From Pseudaestuariivita atlantica (GTDB lineage Bacteria; Pseudomonadota; Alphaproteobacteria; Rhodobacterales; Rhodobacteraceae): a stretch of 64,000 bases of DNA. Below, piece after piece: positions 56,383 through 64,000 of this stretch (position 1 is its first letter; every line of letters begins with the position of its first letter). The position numbers were made by a program, and so were the translations under genes. The stretch is from positions 310,001 through 374,000 of the forward strand of contig NZ_AQQZ01000003.1 of assembly GCF_001205715.1 (NCBI RefSeq), given 5' to 3'. The notes beneath the pieces were generated by a model. The model had not been told where the DNA came from. It did not search any database and worked only from the letters and a program-made list of their open reading frames with translations.

Positions 56383-57266
56383 GCGGTTGCATGCGACAGG
56401 AGCCAGACGGGGCTCGGGCGGACTACAACTTTGCCTATCTCGACGAGCAGACCAAGCGGATGATCCGCCGCGCGATCCTGAAGGGGCTGGCCATTCCCGG
56501 CTACCAGGTGCCCTTTGCCAGCCGCGAGATGCCGATGCCTTATGGCTGGGGAACGGGCGGGGTGCAGGTTTCGGCGGCGGTGATGGTGCCGGAAGACCGG
56601 TTCAAGGTGATCGACCAGGGCGCGGACGACACCACCAACGCGGTGTCGATCCGCGCCTTTTTCGAACGCACGGCGGGTGTTGCCACCACGACGCGCACGC
56701 GCGAGGCCAGCGTGATCCAGACCCGCCACCGGATCCCCGAGGAGCCGCTGAGGGAGGGGCAGATCCTTGTCTACCAGGTGCCGATCCCGGAACCCTTGCG
56801 GTTCCTCGAACCGCGGGAGAGCGAGACGCGGAAGCTGCATGCCCTGGAAGATTACGGGTTGATGCATGTGAAGCTCTACGAGGACATCGCGCGGCACGGG
56901 CATATCGCCACCGCCTATGACTACCCGGTCAGGGTCGAGGCGCGGTACGTGATGGACCCCTCCCCGATCCCCAAGTTCGACACTCCCAAGCTGGCGGATT
57001 GCCCCGCGATCCAGCTGTTCGGCGCCGGTCGGGAGCAGCGCATTCATGCGCTGCCGCCCTACACCCGCGTGGTTCCGCTGGATTTCGAGGATCATCCCTT
57101 CGAGGCGTCGAAGCCCGATCATCCCTGCGGCCTGTGCGGGGCGACGGACAGTTACCTCGACGAGGTGATCGTCGACGATGCGGGCGGGCGGATATTCGTC
57201 TGTTCCGACACCGATCATTGCGAGGCACGCCGCGATTCCGGACATGTCGGGGAGGACACGGCATGA
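56379..57266 (+). CDS. phnJ: C-P lyase PhnJ (radical SAM)
   Basis: 295 residues. The C-P bond breaking enzyme. The iron-sulphur ligand pattern CX2CX21CX5C is exact: Cys250, Cys253, Cys275 and Cys281 (PCGLCG... CSDTDHC). Upstream ETRKLHALEDYGLMHVKLYED and the N-terminal YNFAYLDEQTKRMIRRAILKG are family blocks. Co-translated with phnI and phnK. Confidence 0.97.
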   Translation: MSGCMRQEPDGARADYNFAYLDEQTKRMIRRAILKGLAIPGYQVPFASREMPMPYGWGTGGVQVSAAVMVPEDRFKVIDQGADDTTNAVSIRAFFERTAGVATTTRTREASVIQTRHRIPEEPLREGQILVYQVPIPEPLRFLEPRESETRKLHALEDYGLMHVKLYEDIARHGHIATAYDYPVRVEARYVMDPSPIPKFDTPKLADCPAIQLFGAGREQRIHALPPYTRVVPLDFEDHPFEASKPDHPCGLCGATDSYLDEVIVDDAGGRIFVCSDTDHCEARRDSGHVGEDTA

Positions 57267-58051
57267 GCGCGCACGCGGAGATGACGCCGCTTCTGTCGGT
57301 GCGCGGGGTCTCGAAGCGGTACGGCGCGCAGATCGGCTGCGCCGACATGTCCTTCGATCTTTACCCTGGCGAGGTCATGGGCATCGTCGGGGAGTCCGGG
57401 TCGGGCAAGTCGACGCTTCTGGCATGCCTTGCAGGTCACCTGCGACCCGATACCGGGTCGGTCCTGTTCGACACCCGCGCGGACGGGTTGCGCGACACGG
57501 TTCGGATGTCCGAGCCCGAGCGCCGCATGATGAGCCGCACCGATTGGGCCTTCGTGCACCAGAACCCGCGCGACGGGTTGCGGATGGCGGTGAGCGCGGG
57601 CGGGAATGTCGGCGAGCGGCTGATGGCGGTGGGCGCCCGGAATTACGGCGATATCCGGCGCAGCGCGGTCGACTGGCTGGACCGGGTGGAGATCGACACC
57701 GGCCGGATCGACGACCGGCCGTCGACCTTTTCCGGCGGCATGCAGCAGCGGTTGCAGATCGCGCGCAACCTTGTCACCGGGCCACGGCTTGTCTTCATGG
57801 ACGAACCGACGGGCGGGCTCGACGTGAGCGTGCAGGCGCGGCTTCTGGACCTGTTGCGGGGCCTCGTGCGCGACATGGGCCTGTCGGCGATCATCGTGAC
57901 CCATGACCTTGCCGTGGTGCGGCTGCTGGCCGACCGGCTGATGGTGATGAAATCGGGGTGCGTGGTGGAGGCGGGGCTGACCGACCAGGTGCTCGACGAT
58001 CCGCAGCACGCCTATACGCAGTTGCTGGTCTCAAGCGTTTTGCAGGTTTGA
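57263..58051 (+). CDS. phnK: C-P lyase ATP-binding protein PhnK
   Basis: 262 residues, ABC ATPase without a permease. Walker A GESGSGKST, signature FSGGMQQRLQ, Walker B LVFMDEPTGGLD. In E. coli it docks onto the core complex. Start overlaps phnJ (ATGA). After it a hairpin/AAGAGAAGAAG element interrupts the operon. Confidence 0.94.
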   Translation: MSAHAEMTPLLSVRGVSKRYGAQIGCADMSFDLYPGEVMGIVGESGSGKSTLLACLAGHLRPDTGSVLFDTRADGLRDTVRMSEPERRMMSRTDWAFVHQNPRDGLRMAVSAGGNVGERLMAVGARNYGDIRRSAVDWLDRVEIDTGRIDDRPSTFSGGMQQRLQIARNLVTGPRLVFMDEPTGGLDVSVQARLLDLLRGLVRDMGLSAIIVTHDLAVVRLLADRLMVMKSGCVVEAGLTDQVLDDPQHAYTQLLVSSVLQV

Positions 58052-58061
58052 AGCGGGCGCA

Positions 58062-58109
58062 CCGGGGGCGCTGCCCCCGGACCCCCGACATATTTGGGAA
58101 GAGAAGAAG
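58062..58109 (+). repeat. Hairpin plus ATATTT/AAGAGAAGAAG element, copy 3 (between phnK and phnL)
   Basis: CCGGGGGC (58062-58069) pairs with GCCCCCGG (58073-58080), then ACATATTTGG (58088-58097) and GAAGAGAAGAAG (58098-58109). Same orientation as the operon. The purine run is close enough to the phnL ATG to act as part of a ribosome site. Confidence 0.75.
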
Positions 58110-58118
58110 ACAGATCCG

Positions 58119-58802
58119 ATGATCGAGTTGAGAGATGTGCGCAAGACATTCACCCTGCACAACCAGGGCGCGGCGGTCATCGACGTGCTGGACAGGGTAA
58201 CGCTGTCGGTGGCGCGTGGTGAATGCGTGGCGCTGACCGGCGCGTCGGGGGCGGGGAAATCCACGCTGATGCGGCTGATCTACGGGAATTACAAGGCGCA
58301 AGGTGGCCGGATCGAGGTTGGCGGGGTGGACCTTGTGACCGCGATGCCGAGGGAGGTGATCCGGGTCCGGCGCGAGGTGCTTGGACACGTGAGCCAGTTC
58401 CTGCGGGTGGTGCCGCGCGTGCCGACGCTGGACGTGGTGGCCGATCCGCTGTTGCTGGCGGGGGCCGCGCCTGAAGAGGCGCGGGAGGCGGCGGCGGGAC
58501 TGCTGGAGCGGGTCAATATTCCGCGCGCCCTGTGGTCATTGTCGCCCACGACCTTTTCGGGCGGGGAACAGCAGCGGGTGAACATCGCGCGGGGGTTCGT
58601 GCATCCCTATCCGGCGCTGTTGCTGGATGAGCCGACGGCGAGCCTCGACCCCGCGAACCGGGAGGTCGTTCTGGCACTGATCGAGGAGGCGAAGGCGCGC
58701 GGCGCGGCCATCGTCGGTATTTTCCACGACGCGGCGGCGCGGGCGCGGGTCTGCGACCGCGAGGTCGATGTCAGCCGGTTCGCGCCCGGAGCGGCGGCAT
58801 GA
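58119..58802 (+). CDS. phnL: C-P lyase ATP-binding protein PhnL
   Basis: 227 residues, LolD-type ATPase: Walker A TGASGAGKST, signature FSGGEQQRVN, Walker B ALLLDEPTASLDP, H-loop IFHD. Partner of PhnK in the C-P lyase complex. Overlaps phnN by 4 bases (ATGA). Confidence 0.94.
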   Translation: MIELRDVRKTFTLHNQGAAVIDVLDRVTLSVARGECVALTGASGAGKSTLMRLIYGNYKAQGGRIEVGGVDLVTAMPREVIRVRREVLGHVSQFLRVVPRVPTLDVVADPLLLAGAAPEEAREAAAGLLERVNIPRALWSLSPTTFSGGEQQRVNIARGFVHPYPALLLDEPTASLDPANREVVLALIEEAKARGAAIVGIFHDAAARARVCDREVDVSRFAPGAAA

Positions 58803-59362
58803 GGACGGGGCGGCTGATCGCCGTGGTGGGGCCTTCGGGCGTCGGCAAGGACAGCGTGATCGCGGGGCTGGCGGCTGCCGATCCGCCGCTTCGGGTCGTG
58901 CGCCGCACGATCACCCGCGCGCCGGGTCTTGGCGGAGAGGCGTATGACGCGGTCACCCCCGAGGCGTTCGACGCGATGGCGGCGCGGGGCGCGTTCTGCC
59001 TGCATTGGGGTGCGCACGGGTTGCGCTACGGCCTGCCCGCCGCAACGGTTGACGACGTGCGCGCCGGGGCGACGTGCCTCGCCAACCTGTCGCGCGGGGC
59101 GCTGAAAGAGGCGGCGGATGTCTTTCCCGCGGTCACCGTGCTGAACCTGACCGCCTCGCCGGACACGCTCGCCAAGCGACTGGCGGCGCGGGGGCGGGAG
59201 GAGACCGGCGATATCGCCGCCCGGCTCGCGCGGTCGGGCGCGGACCTGCCGGACGGGATCGACGTCATCACGCTTGCCAATGACGGCCCGCTTGAGGACA
59301 CCATTGCGCGTGCGAGGGCGGCCCTTGCCGCCCGCCCTTCGGAATGCGAGTTGCCGACGTGA
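58799..59362 (+). CDS. phnN: Ribose 1,5-bisphosphate phosphokinase PhnN
   Basis: 187 residues, guanylate-kinase fold. P-loop GPSGVGKDS, RRTITRAPGLGGEAYDAV, then HWGAHGLRYGLPA. Phosphorylates ribose 1,5-bisphosphate to PRPP. Overlaps the GTG of phnM (GTGA). Confidence 0.92.
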   Translation: MRTGRLIAVVGPSGVGKDSVIAGLAAADPPLRVVRRTITRAPGLGGEAYDAVTPEAFDAMAARGAFCLHWGAHGLRYGLPAATVDDVRAGATCLANLSRGALKEAADVFPAVTVLNLTASPDTLAKRLAARGREETGDIAARLARSGADLPDGIDVITLANDGPLEDTIARARAALAARPSECELPT

Positions 59363-60543
59363 GACCTGACACCGCGATTGCCGACCTTGCGGACAACGCC
59401 CCCGTGGCCAGCCTGTGCCTTGCCAATGCACGGCTTGTTCTGGCGGACGCTGTCGTGCACGGATCGGTCCGGATCGAGAGTGGCGTGATATCAGAGATCC
59501 TGGCGGGCGCGCATGTGCCCGAGGGTGCGGTGGATTGCGAAGGCGACCACCTGATCCCCGGCCTGATCGAGTTGCATACCGACAACCTCGAACGGCATAT
59601 CGAGCCACGCCCCGAGGTGGACTGGCCGCACCTGCCTGCGCTGCTGGCGCATGACGGGGAGCTTGCCTCGACCGGGATCACCACGGTGTTCGACGCAATG
59701 CGCGTGGGGTCGATCCAGCACAGCACGACGCGGTACGGCGCCTATGCGCGGCAGCTGGCGAACGAATTGCTGGCGGCGCGGGCGGCGGGCGTGCTGAAAA
59801 TCAGCCATTTCCTGCACCTGCGGGCGGAAATCTGTTCGGAAACCCTGCTGGAGGAGATGGAGGATTTCGGGGCGGAGGACCGTGTCGGCATCGTCAGCCT
59901 GATGGATCACACGCCGGGCCAGCGCCAGTTCCGCGACATGGGCGCGATGAAAACCTACCTGACCAAGAAGCGGTCGATGACGGATGCGGATTTCGAGGCG
60001 CACGTGGCGCACCTGCGCGGCTTGCAGGACCGTCACGGCGTGGCGCACGAGGCCGGCGCGGTGAGGGAGGCGCAACGATACGGCGCCGTGCTGGCGAGCC
60101 ATGACGACACGACGGCGGCACAGGTCGCGACATCGCACGCGAACGGTGTCGGGTTCGCCGAATTCCCGACCACGGTCGAGGCGGCAGAGGCCTGCCATGC
60201 GCGCGGTATCGCGGTGATGATGGGCGCGCCCAACATCATCCGCGGCGCGTCACATTCGGGCAACGTGTCGGCCGCCGACCTGGCGCGCGCGGGGCGGCTC
60301 GACATCATCTCGTCGGATTACGTGCCATCGGCGCTTTTGCTGTCGGCCTTCCGGCTGGCGGAGATCTGGGGCGACCTGCCGCGCGCGATTGCCTGCGTCA
60401 CCTCGAACCCCGCCCGCGCGGTGCGGCTGGGGGACCGTGGCAGCCTGCGTCCCGGCCTGCGGGGTGACGTCGTCCGGGTGCGCCACGTCGCGGGCACGCC
60501 GGTCGTGCGCGGGGTCTGGAGCCGGGGCGCGCGGGTCGCCTGA
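59359..60543 (+). CDS. phnM: PhnM alpha-D-ribose 1-methylphosphonate 5-triphosphate diphosphatase
   Basis: 394 residues, amidohydrolase fold. Metal ligands in ELHTDNLERHIEPRP (HxDxxxxH), His in LMDHTPGQ and SHDD; the C-terminal strand domain GVWSRGAR. Removes pyrophosphate. GTG start overlaps phnN; the ATG frame start 15 bases upstream is less likely. Last gene of the operon; convergent to the Rieske-TPP gene with a 6-base gap. Confidence 0.94.
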   Translation: MRPDTAIADLADNAPVASLCLANARLVLADAVVHGSVRIESGVISEILAGAHVPEGAVDCEGDHLIPGLIELHTDNLERHIEPRPEVDWPHLPALLAHDGELASTGITTVFDAMRVGSIQHSTTRYGAYARQLANELLAARAAGVLKISHFLHLRAEICSETLLEEMEDFGAEDRVGIVSLMDHTPGQRQFRDMGAMKTYLTKKRSMTDADFEAHVAHLRGLQDRHGVAHEAGAVREAQRYGAVLASHDDTTAAQVATSHANGVGFAEFPTTVEAAEACHARGIAVMMGAPNIIRGASHSGNVSAADLARAGRLDIISSDYVPSALLLSAFRLAEIWGDLPRAIACVTSNPARAVRLGDRGSLRPGLRGDVVRVRHVAGTPVVRGVWSRGARVA

Positions 60544-60549
60544 TCCGCG

Positions 60550-62529
60550 TCAGACCAGTTCGGCGTCCGTCATGATTTCGACGAGCGCAGGGCCGGTCGC
60601 GCCCAGCGCCTCGCGCAAGGCGGCTTCAAGGTCGGCACTGTCGGTCACCTTGTGCCCCTGCCCGCCGCAGAGCCGCGCGAAGGCGGCGAAGGACGGGTTG
60701 ACGAGGTCCGTTTCCCACACCGGCCACTCGCCCGAGCGCTGCTCTTTCGAGATCTTGCCAAGCTCGCCGTTGTGCAACAGCACGTGGGTGATGTTCATGC
60801 CGTATTTCACGGCGGTCGTGAAATCCATCGGGTACTGGCCGAACCCGCCGTCGCCCGAGATCGACACGACCTTGCGGCCCTTCAGCGCCGCCTTGTCCTG
60901 TGTCGCGGCCCAGGCGCCGATCGCCGCCGGGAAGCCGTAGCCGATGGAGCCCAGGTAGCCCGACATCAGCACCCGCTGGGTGCCCTTGGTTTCAAGGTAG
61001 CGCCCGAAGGAGTAGGTGTTGTTGCCGACGTCCACGGCAAAGATCGTGTCGTCGGGCACCAGCTGCCCCAGTAGGTCGAAGATCGCGAAGGAATGGATGC
61101 CGCGCCCGGCCTCTTCGGCGAGGCGACGGTGCTTTTCGCGCCGCCAGATCGCCCAGCGTTCGGCCATCTCGGCCTCTTGGTCAACCGCATTGGGGTTGCG
61201 CGCGATCCGGGCGGAGGCCGCGTTGCAGAAGGCCCCGATTTCTCCCCAAATGGGCAGGTCGACGGGGTGGAACTTGCCCAGTTGCATCCGGTCGTAATCG
61301 ACCTGGATGATCTTTTCGTGGCTGGCGATCCCGGTGTGGTTGGAAAACGACGCGCCGAGGACGAGGATCACGTCGGCCTCGTTCATGAACCAGCTGGCAA
61401 TCGGCGTGCCCGACCGGCCCAGAACGCCGCCGCCAAGCGGATGGGAATCGGGGACCAGCCCCTTGGCCTTGAACGTGGTGAGCACCGGCGCGCCGATCTT
61501 TTCGGCCAGCGCGATAATGGCGTCGCGCGCGCCATAGGCGCCGTGGCCGACGATCACCACCGGGCGGCGCGCGCCGTTCAACATGTCGACCGCGGCGTCG
61601 ATATCGGCGGCGGCGGGGGTCACGTCGGTCCGGCCCATGCGTCCCTTGGGCCGAGCCGCCTCCTGCGACGAGGGCAGCGTCTGCGCGTCATCGGGGAAGA
61701 CGAGGTGCGCGACGTTCTGTTCGACCAGCGCCGTCTTGCAGGCAAGCGACATCAACTCGGCATGGTTGGAACTCGACAGCACGGGCTGGGAAAAGGCCGA
61801 CACGGCGGCGAAGGCGGACCCGAGGTCGATGTCCTGGAACGCGCCGGGGCCGAAGACCTGCGTCTGCACCTGCCCGGTCAGGGCCAGCACCGGCGCGCGG
61901 TCGACCTTGGCGTCCCACATGCCGGTCAAAAGGTTCGTCGCCCCCGGCCCCGCGATGGTGAGGCAGGCGGCGGGTTCACCCGTCAGCTTGCCATAGGCGG
62001 AGGCGGCAAAGCCCGCGACGCCTTCGTGCCGGATGCCGTAATAGCGCAGCCTGCCATCGACGACCGAGCGGCGGATCGCGTCCGAAAGGCCAAGGTTGGA
62101 ATGGCCCACCATCCCGAAGACCGATTGCACGCCCCAGTTCGCCATCGTCTCGACCATGACATCGGTGGTCGTGCGGGTGTGCGGCGGTTCGGGTTCGAGC
62201 CCGACGAAGATCTCGCCATCGCGGATGTCGAGCGGGAAGAGCTTTTGCCCGGTATCCTCGTGCCCGCCCGGAGGCGCGCCGGTCAGCGGGTCGAAATCCC
62301 AGCCGTGCCACGGGCAGCGCAGCCAGCATTTGCCCTCCACCCCCTTCTCGATCGACCCTTCTCCCAACGGGCCGCGCTGGTGCGGGCAGTGGTTGTCCAT
62401 CGCCGTCCACTGACCGTCGAAATGCACAAGGCAAATGGAGGTGGTACGCGCCGTGACCGTCTTGACCCGGCCTTCGGGCAGGTCGTCCACGTGACCCACG
62501 GATATCCAGTCGAGCGTGTCGTCAGTCAT
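60550..62529 (-). CDS. Fusion enzyme: N-terminal Rieske [2Fe-2S] domain + ThDP-dependent (PoxB-like) oxidase
   Basis: 659 residues. Rieske domain about residues 5-115: ligands Cys48/His50 in NHCPHQRG and Cys72/His75 in RCPWHGWDF. From about residue 120 a ThDP-enzyme of the acetolactate-synthase/pyruvate-oxidase family: catalytic Glu169 in GIRHEGVAGFAASAYG, GPGATNLLTGMWDAKVDRAPVLALTG, and the ThDP motif GDG at 559-561 with Asn587 after 25 residues. The C-terminal helix used by E. coli PoxB for membrane/quinone binding is not present. Electron route from flavin/ThDP to the Rieske cluster is possible. Last gene of a four-gene overlapped operon; 8-base overlap with the gene before. Confidence 0.85.
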   Translation of the reverse strand: MTDDTLDWISVGHVDDLPEGRVKTVTARTTSICLVHFDGQWTAMDNHCPHQRGPLGEGSIEKGVEGKCWLRCPWHGWDFDPLTGAPPGGHEDTGQKLFPLDIRDGEIFVGLEPEPPHTRTTTDVMVETMANWGVQSVFGMVGHSNLGLSDAIRRSVVDGRLRYYGIRHEGVAGFAASAYGKLTGEPAACLTIAGPGATNLLTGMWDAKVDRAPVLALTGQVQTQVFGPGAFQDIDLGSAFAAVSAFSQPVLSSSNHAELMSLACKTALVEQNVAHLVFPDDAQTLPSSQEAARPKGRMGRTDVTPAAADIDAAVDMLNGARRPVVIVGHGAYGARDAIIALAEKIGAPVLTTFKAKGLVPDSHPLGGGVLGRSGTPIASWFMNEADVILVLGASFSNHTGIASHEKIIQVDYDRMQLGKFHPVDLPIWGEIGAFCNAASARIARNPNAVDQEAEMAERWAIWRREKHRRLAEEAGRGIHSFAIFDLLGQLVPDDTIFAVDVGNNTYSFGRYLETKGTQRVLMSGYLGSIGYGFPAAIGAWAATQDKAALKGRKVVSISGDGGFGQYPMDFTTAVKYGMNITHVLLHNGELGKISKEQRSGEWPVWETDLVNPSFAAFARLCGGQGHKVTDSADLEAALREALGATGPALVEIMTDAELV

Positions 62530-62806
62530 CTTTGTCCTCCTCGGGCGCGGGGGGCGGATTGAACCGGTCCACGACGCGCTGCACGAGCGTCAGGACAAGG
62601 AAGCCGCCGCAGACCCAGATCAAGAGTTCGAAGGGCGCGAAGGGTGTGCCCCGCAACCAGCGGGCCAGAAGGCCCCCGCCCGGACGCAATTCCGCGATCC
62701 CGAACAGGCCCGAACGCGGCCAGAGGTCGAGAAACCAGAACCGCGACAGGTAGACCAGCACGACCGCCAGCGCGGTCACCGCCAGAAGGATCGCCGCCCG
62801 CTTCAT
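62522..62806 (-). CDS. Small two-helix membrane protein
   Basis: 94 residues: helix 1 AAILLAVTALAVVLVYLSRFW, helix 2 LLIWVCGGFLVLTLVQRVV, with a polar loop of ~30 residues and an acidic tail (PPPAPEEDKDD). No family recognised. Overlaps its neighbours on both sides (8 and 4 bases), so translation is coupled. A Cys in helix 2 is noted. Possible membrane anchor for the Rieske-TPP enzyme. Confidence 0.7.
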   Translation of the reverse strand: MKRAAILLAVTALAVVLVYLSRFWFLDLWPRSGLFGIAELRPGGGLLARWLRGTPFAPFELLIWVCGGFLVLTLVQRVVDRFNPPPAPEEDKDD

Positions 62807-63567
62807 CCGTCCACCAGCGCAATGGTGGGCGTGTCGAGCCGCAGGACAAGCACGTCACCGCGACGTTCCAGGTCCCCTTCAAGCGTGACGAACTGGCCGA
62901 CGAAATCATAGGCCTCTTTCGGCAGCCGCGTCCCGTCCGGCCCGGTGATGAGCATGAAATCCTGCCCTTCGACCGGTTGCGTCGTGACGAAGACGGGGGG
63001 AACGTCGCCGATGATGCACAGGTTCGCGCAGGCCTTGTGGGCAAGGCCCCGTCCGGGGCGCATGGCACCGTAGAGGCACTTGCCGTCGCAGATTTCCCCG
63101 GCCAGGCGCCAGCGGCCCAGCGGCTCGGTCTGCATCGCCGGCGCTTCGCCTTCCGCCGCCTGGATGCCGCGCCGACCGCCGCGCAGCTGGATCATGTCGA
63201 TGGTGCCGCGTTCCAGAACGACGCCCGAGACCTGCGCCAGCTTGCCCTCCAGTCCCATCGCGCGCATGTCGACGCCGCTTTTGCCCGCCGCCGTCATCAT
63301 CAGCGTCTTGCCGGGCGGGATCAGGTCATTGCCCTCGGTCACGCGCAGCAGCGGATAGGGCGTGAGTTCCACGACACCCGTCACCGTCTGCCGCCCGTAA
63401 TCGAACCGGAACGCCGCGTCCTGCGGGGCGTCCTGCGTGCCGCCGATCAGCAGGGCCGCCGCTGCGAAAAGCGCCACCAGCGCGACCGACACCAGCGCCA
63501 CGAACCCGCCAAGCCCGCGGGGCAACGGCAGGTAGCCGACGAAGAACGGTGTCTCCTTGCGGCTCAT
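62803..63567 (-). CDS. Membrane-anchored protein with CX3C-X15-CX3C motif
   Basis: 254 residues. One membrane helix (GFVALVSVALVALFAAAALLIG, residues 21-42) and a periplasmic domain. Four Cys at 160, 164, 180 and 184 in GEICDGKCLYGAMR and AHKACANLCIIGDVPP. I recall a similar D.KC..G.M.PG.G..H..CA..C..G..PP motif in uncharacterised proteins close to Rieske-type genes, but no name is known to me. Could bind a metal or haem, or hold two disulphides. ATGA overlaps on both sides. Confidence 0.7.
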   Translation of the reverse strand: MSRKETPFFVGYLPLPRGLGGFVALVSVALVALFAAAALLIGGTQDAPQDAAFRFDYGRQTVTGVVELTPYPLLRVTEGNDLIPPGKTLMMTAAGKSGVDMRAMGLEGKLAQVSGVVLERGTIDMIQLRGGRRGIQAAEGEAPAMQTEPLGRWRLAGEICDGKCLYGAMRPGRGLAHKACANLCIIGDVPPVFVTTQPVEGQDFMLITGPDGTRLPKEAYDFVGQFVTLEGDLERRGDVLVLRLDTPTIALVDG

Positions 63568-64000
63568 GCGGGCACCTCCACGGGATCGACCGGCGTACCG
63601 GGCGGGTTCGCCTCGACCTGCACCTGCACGCGGTTGCCGGAAAGGCGCAGCGTGTAAGTCGGGACCATCTCGGTGAAAGGCGCGGGCGAGCGGCCGGTGC
63701 GCACGTCATACTGGAACCCGTGCCAAGGACAGGTCACGAGGCAGTCGATGATCCGCCCCTCGCCCAGCGGGCCGTTCTGGTGCGCGCAGGCGTTGGAAAT
63801 CGCGCTCAGCTTGCCTTCATGGCGGAAGACGGCCACGCGCTCCCCGTTCGGCAGGACCTTGATGTGGGCGCGTCCCTCCTCGATCTTGCGGGCATCGCAG
63901 ATGTCGACCCACCCGCCTTCTTCGGTGCCAAGCCGATCGCCGTTGCGGTCCTCGTGCCACGCGGCCCAGGCATGCAACCCCGCCACGCTGAGCGCGCCGC
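63564..64000 (-). CDS. Rieske [2Fe-2S] protein, 5' end beyond window
   Basis: The visible 145 codons hold a Rieske domain: NACAHQNGPLGEG (Cys/His) and VTCPWHGFQYD (Cys/His). A GTG at 63986 could be a start, but the frame remains open to the window edge, and LSVAGLHAWAAWHEDRNGDRLG reads like the end of another domain (perhaps a membrane region). So the protein may be longer. First visible gene of the operon. Confidence 0.8.
   Translation of the reverse strand, partial: GALSVAGLHAWAAWHEDRNGDRLGTEEGGWVDICDARKIEEGRAHIKVLPNGERVAVFRHEGKLSAISNACAHQNGPLGEGRIIDCLVTCPWHGFQYDVRTGRSPAPFTEMVPTYTLRLSGNRVQVQVEANPPGTPVDPVEVPA

Overview
The window is a dense, GC-rich (mid-60s % by eye) chromosomal segment of an alphaproteobacterium, most likely a member of the Rhodobacteraceae (Rhodobacterales). 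The grounds are the irr-fabA-fabB-fabI block, a class I lysyl-tRNA synthetase, an NDUFS4-type complex I accessory protein, a DUF992 protein, a tandem glycine riboswitch in front of gcvT, the GlpVSTPQU-type glycerol ABC operon and frequent ATGA/GTGA start-stop overlaps. No genus is claimed. No rRNA, tRNA, CRISPR array or intact insertion sequence was recognised.

Layout. 1-3.3 kb: unsaturated fatty-acid synthesis (fabI partial, fabB, fabA), the divergent Fur-family regulator irr and a complex I accessory gene. 3.4-6.5 kb: uvrB, then an AT-rich islet with hairpins and one orphan gene. 6.5-13.7 kb: small conserved proteins (ABM monooxygenase, two paralogous PLDc_N membrane peptides, DUF992, DUF4864), a large beta-helix protein and an outer-membrane barrel. 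13.7-20.8 kb: lysK, terB-like, P450, L,D-transpeptidase, PBP4-type carboxypeptidase, EamA transporter, nadD. 20.8-28.3 kb: FkbM methyltransferase, repeat lipoprotein, AraC regulator, ettA, trypsin/PDZ protease, a phosphoglycerate-mutase-fold protein, dodecin. 28.3-34.5 kb: a YedK-like protein without its catalytic Cys, tesA divergent from ybbA-ybbP, an inositol-phosphatase-family enzyme and a second SGNH hydrolase. 34.5-39.2 kb: gcvT-gcvH-gcvP under a tandem glycine riboswitch. 39.2-41.5 kb: BlaI-type repressor, M56 peptidase and an HExxH lipoprotein. 41.6-47.7 kb: glycerol-type ABC transporter. 47.9-51 kb: znuA divergent from zur-znuC-znuB across a clear Zur palindrome. 51-53.4 kb: UPF0261/Tm-1-like protein with an iron-type alcohol dehydrogenase. 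53.4-60.5 kb: C-P lyase operon phnGHIJKLNM with divergent phnF. 60.5-64 kb: a tightly overlapped minus-strand operon of two Rieske proteins, two membrane proteins and a Rieske-TPP fusion enzyme.

How parts work together. The phn operon encodes the C-P lyase core (PhnGHIJ), its ATPase partners (PhnK, PhnL) and the upstream/downstream enzymes PhnM and PhnN, but no PhnCDE transporter or PhnP is present here. The Zn genes form a self-contained regulated uptake module. The glycine-cleavage genes are sensed by glycine at the RNA level. Many convergent gene pairs end inside shared hairpins, and one hairpin-plus-purine-rich intergenic element recurs three times.

The best candidate for an undescribed system is the last operon: a PoxB-like thiamine-diphosphate enzyme with an N-terminal Rieske domain, co-transcribed with a second Rieske protein and two small membrane proteins. 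The assignment of parts is firm; the joint function is inference. The second candidate is the AT-rich islet after uvrB with its structured leader.
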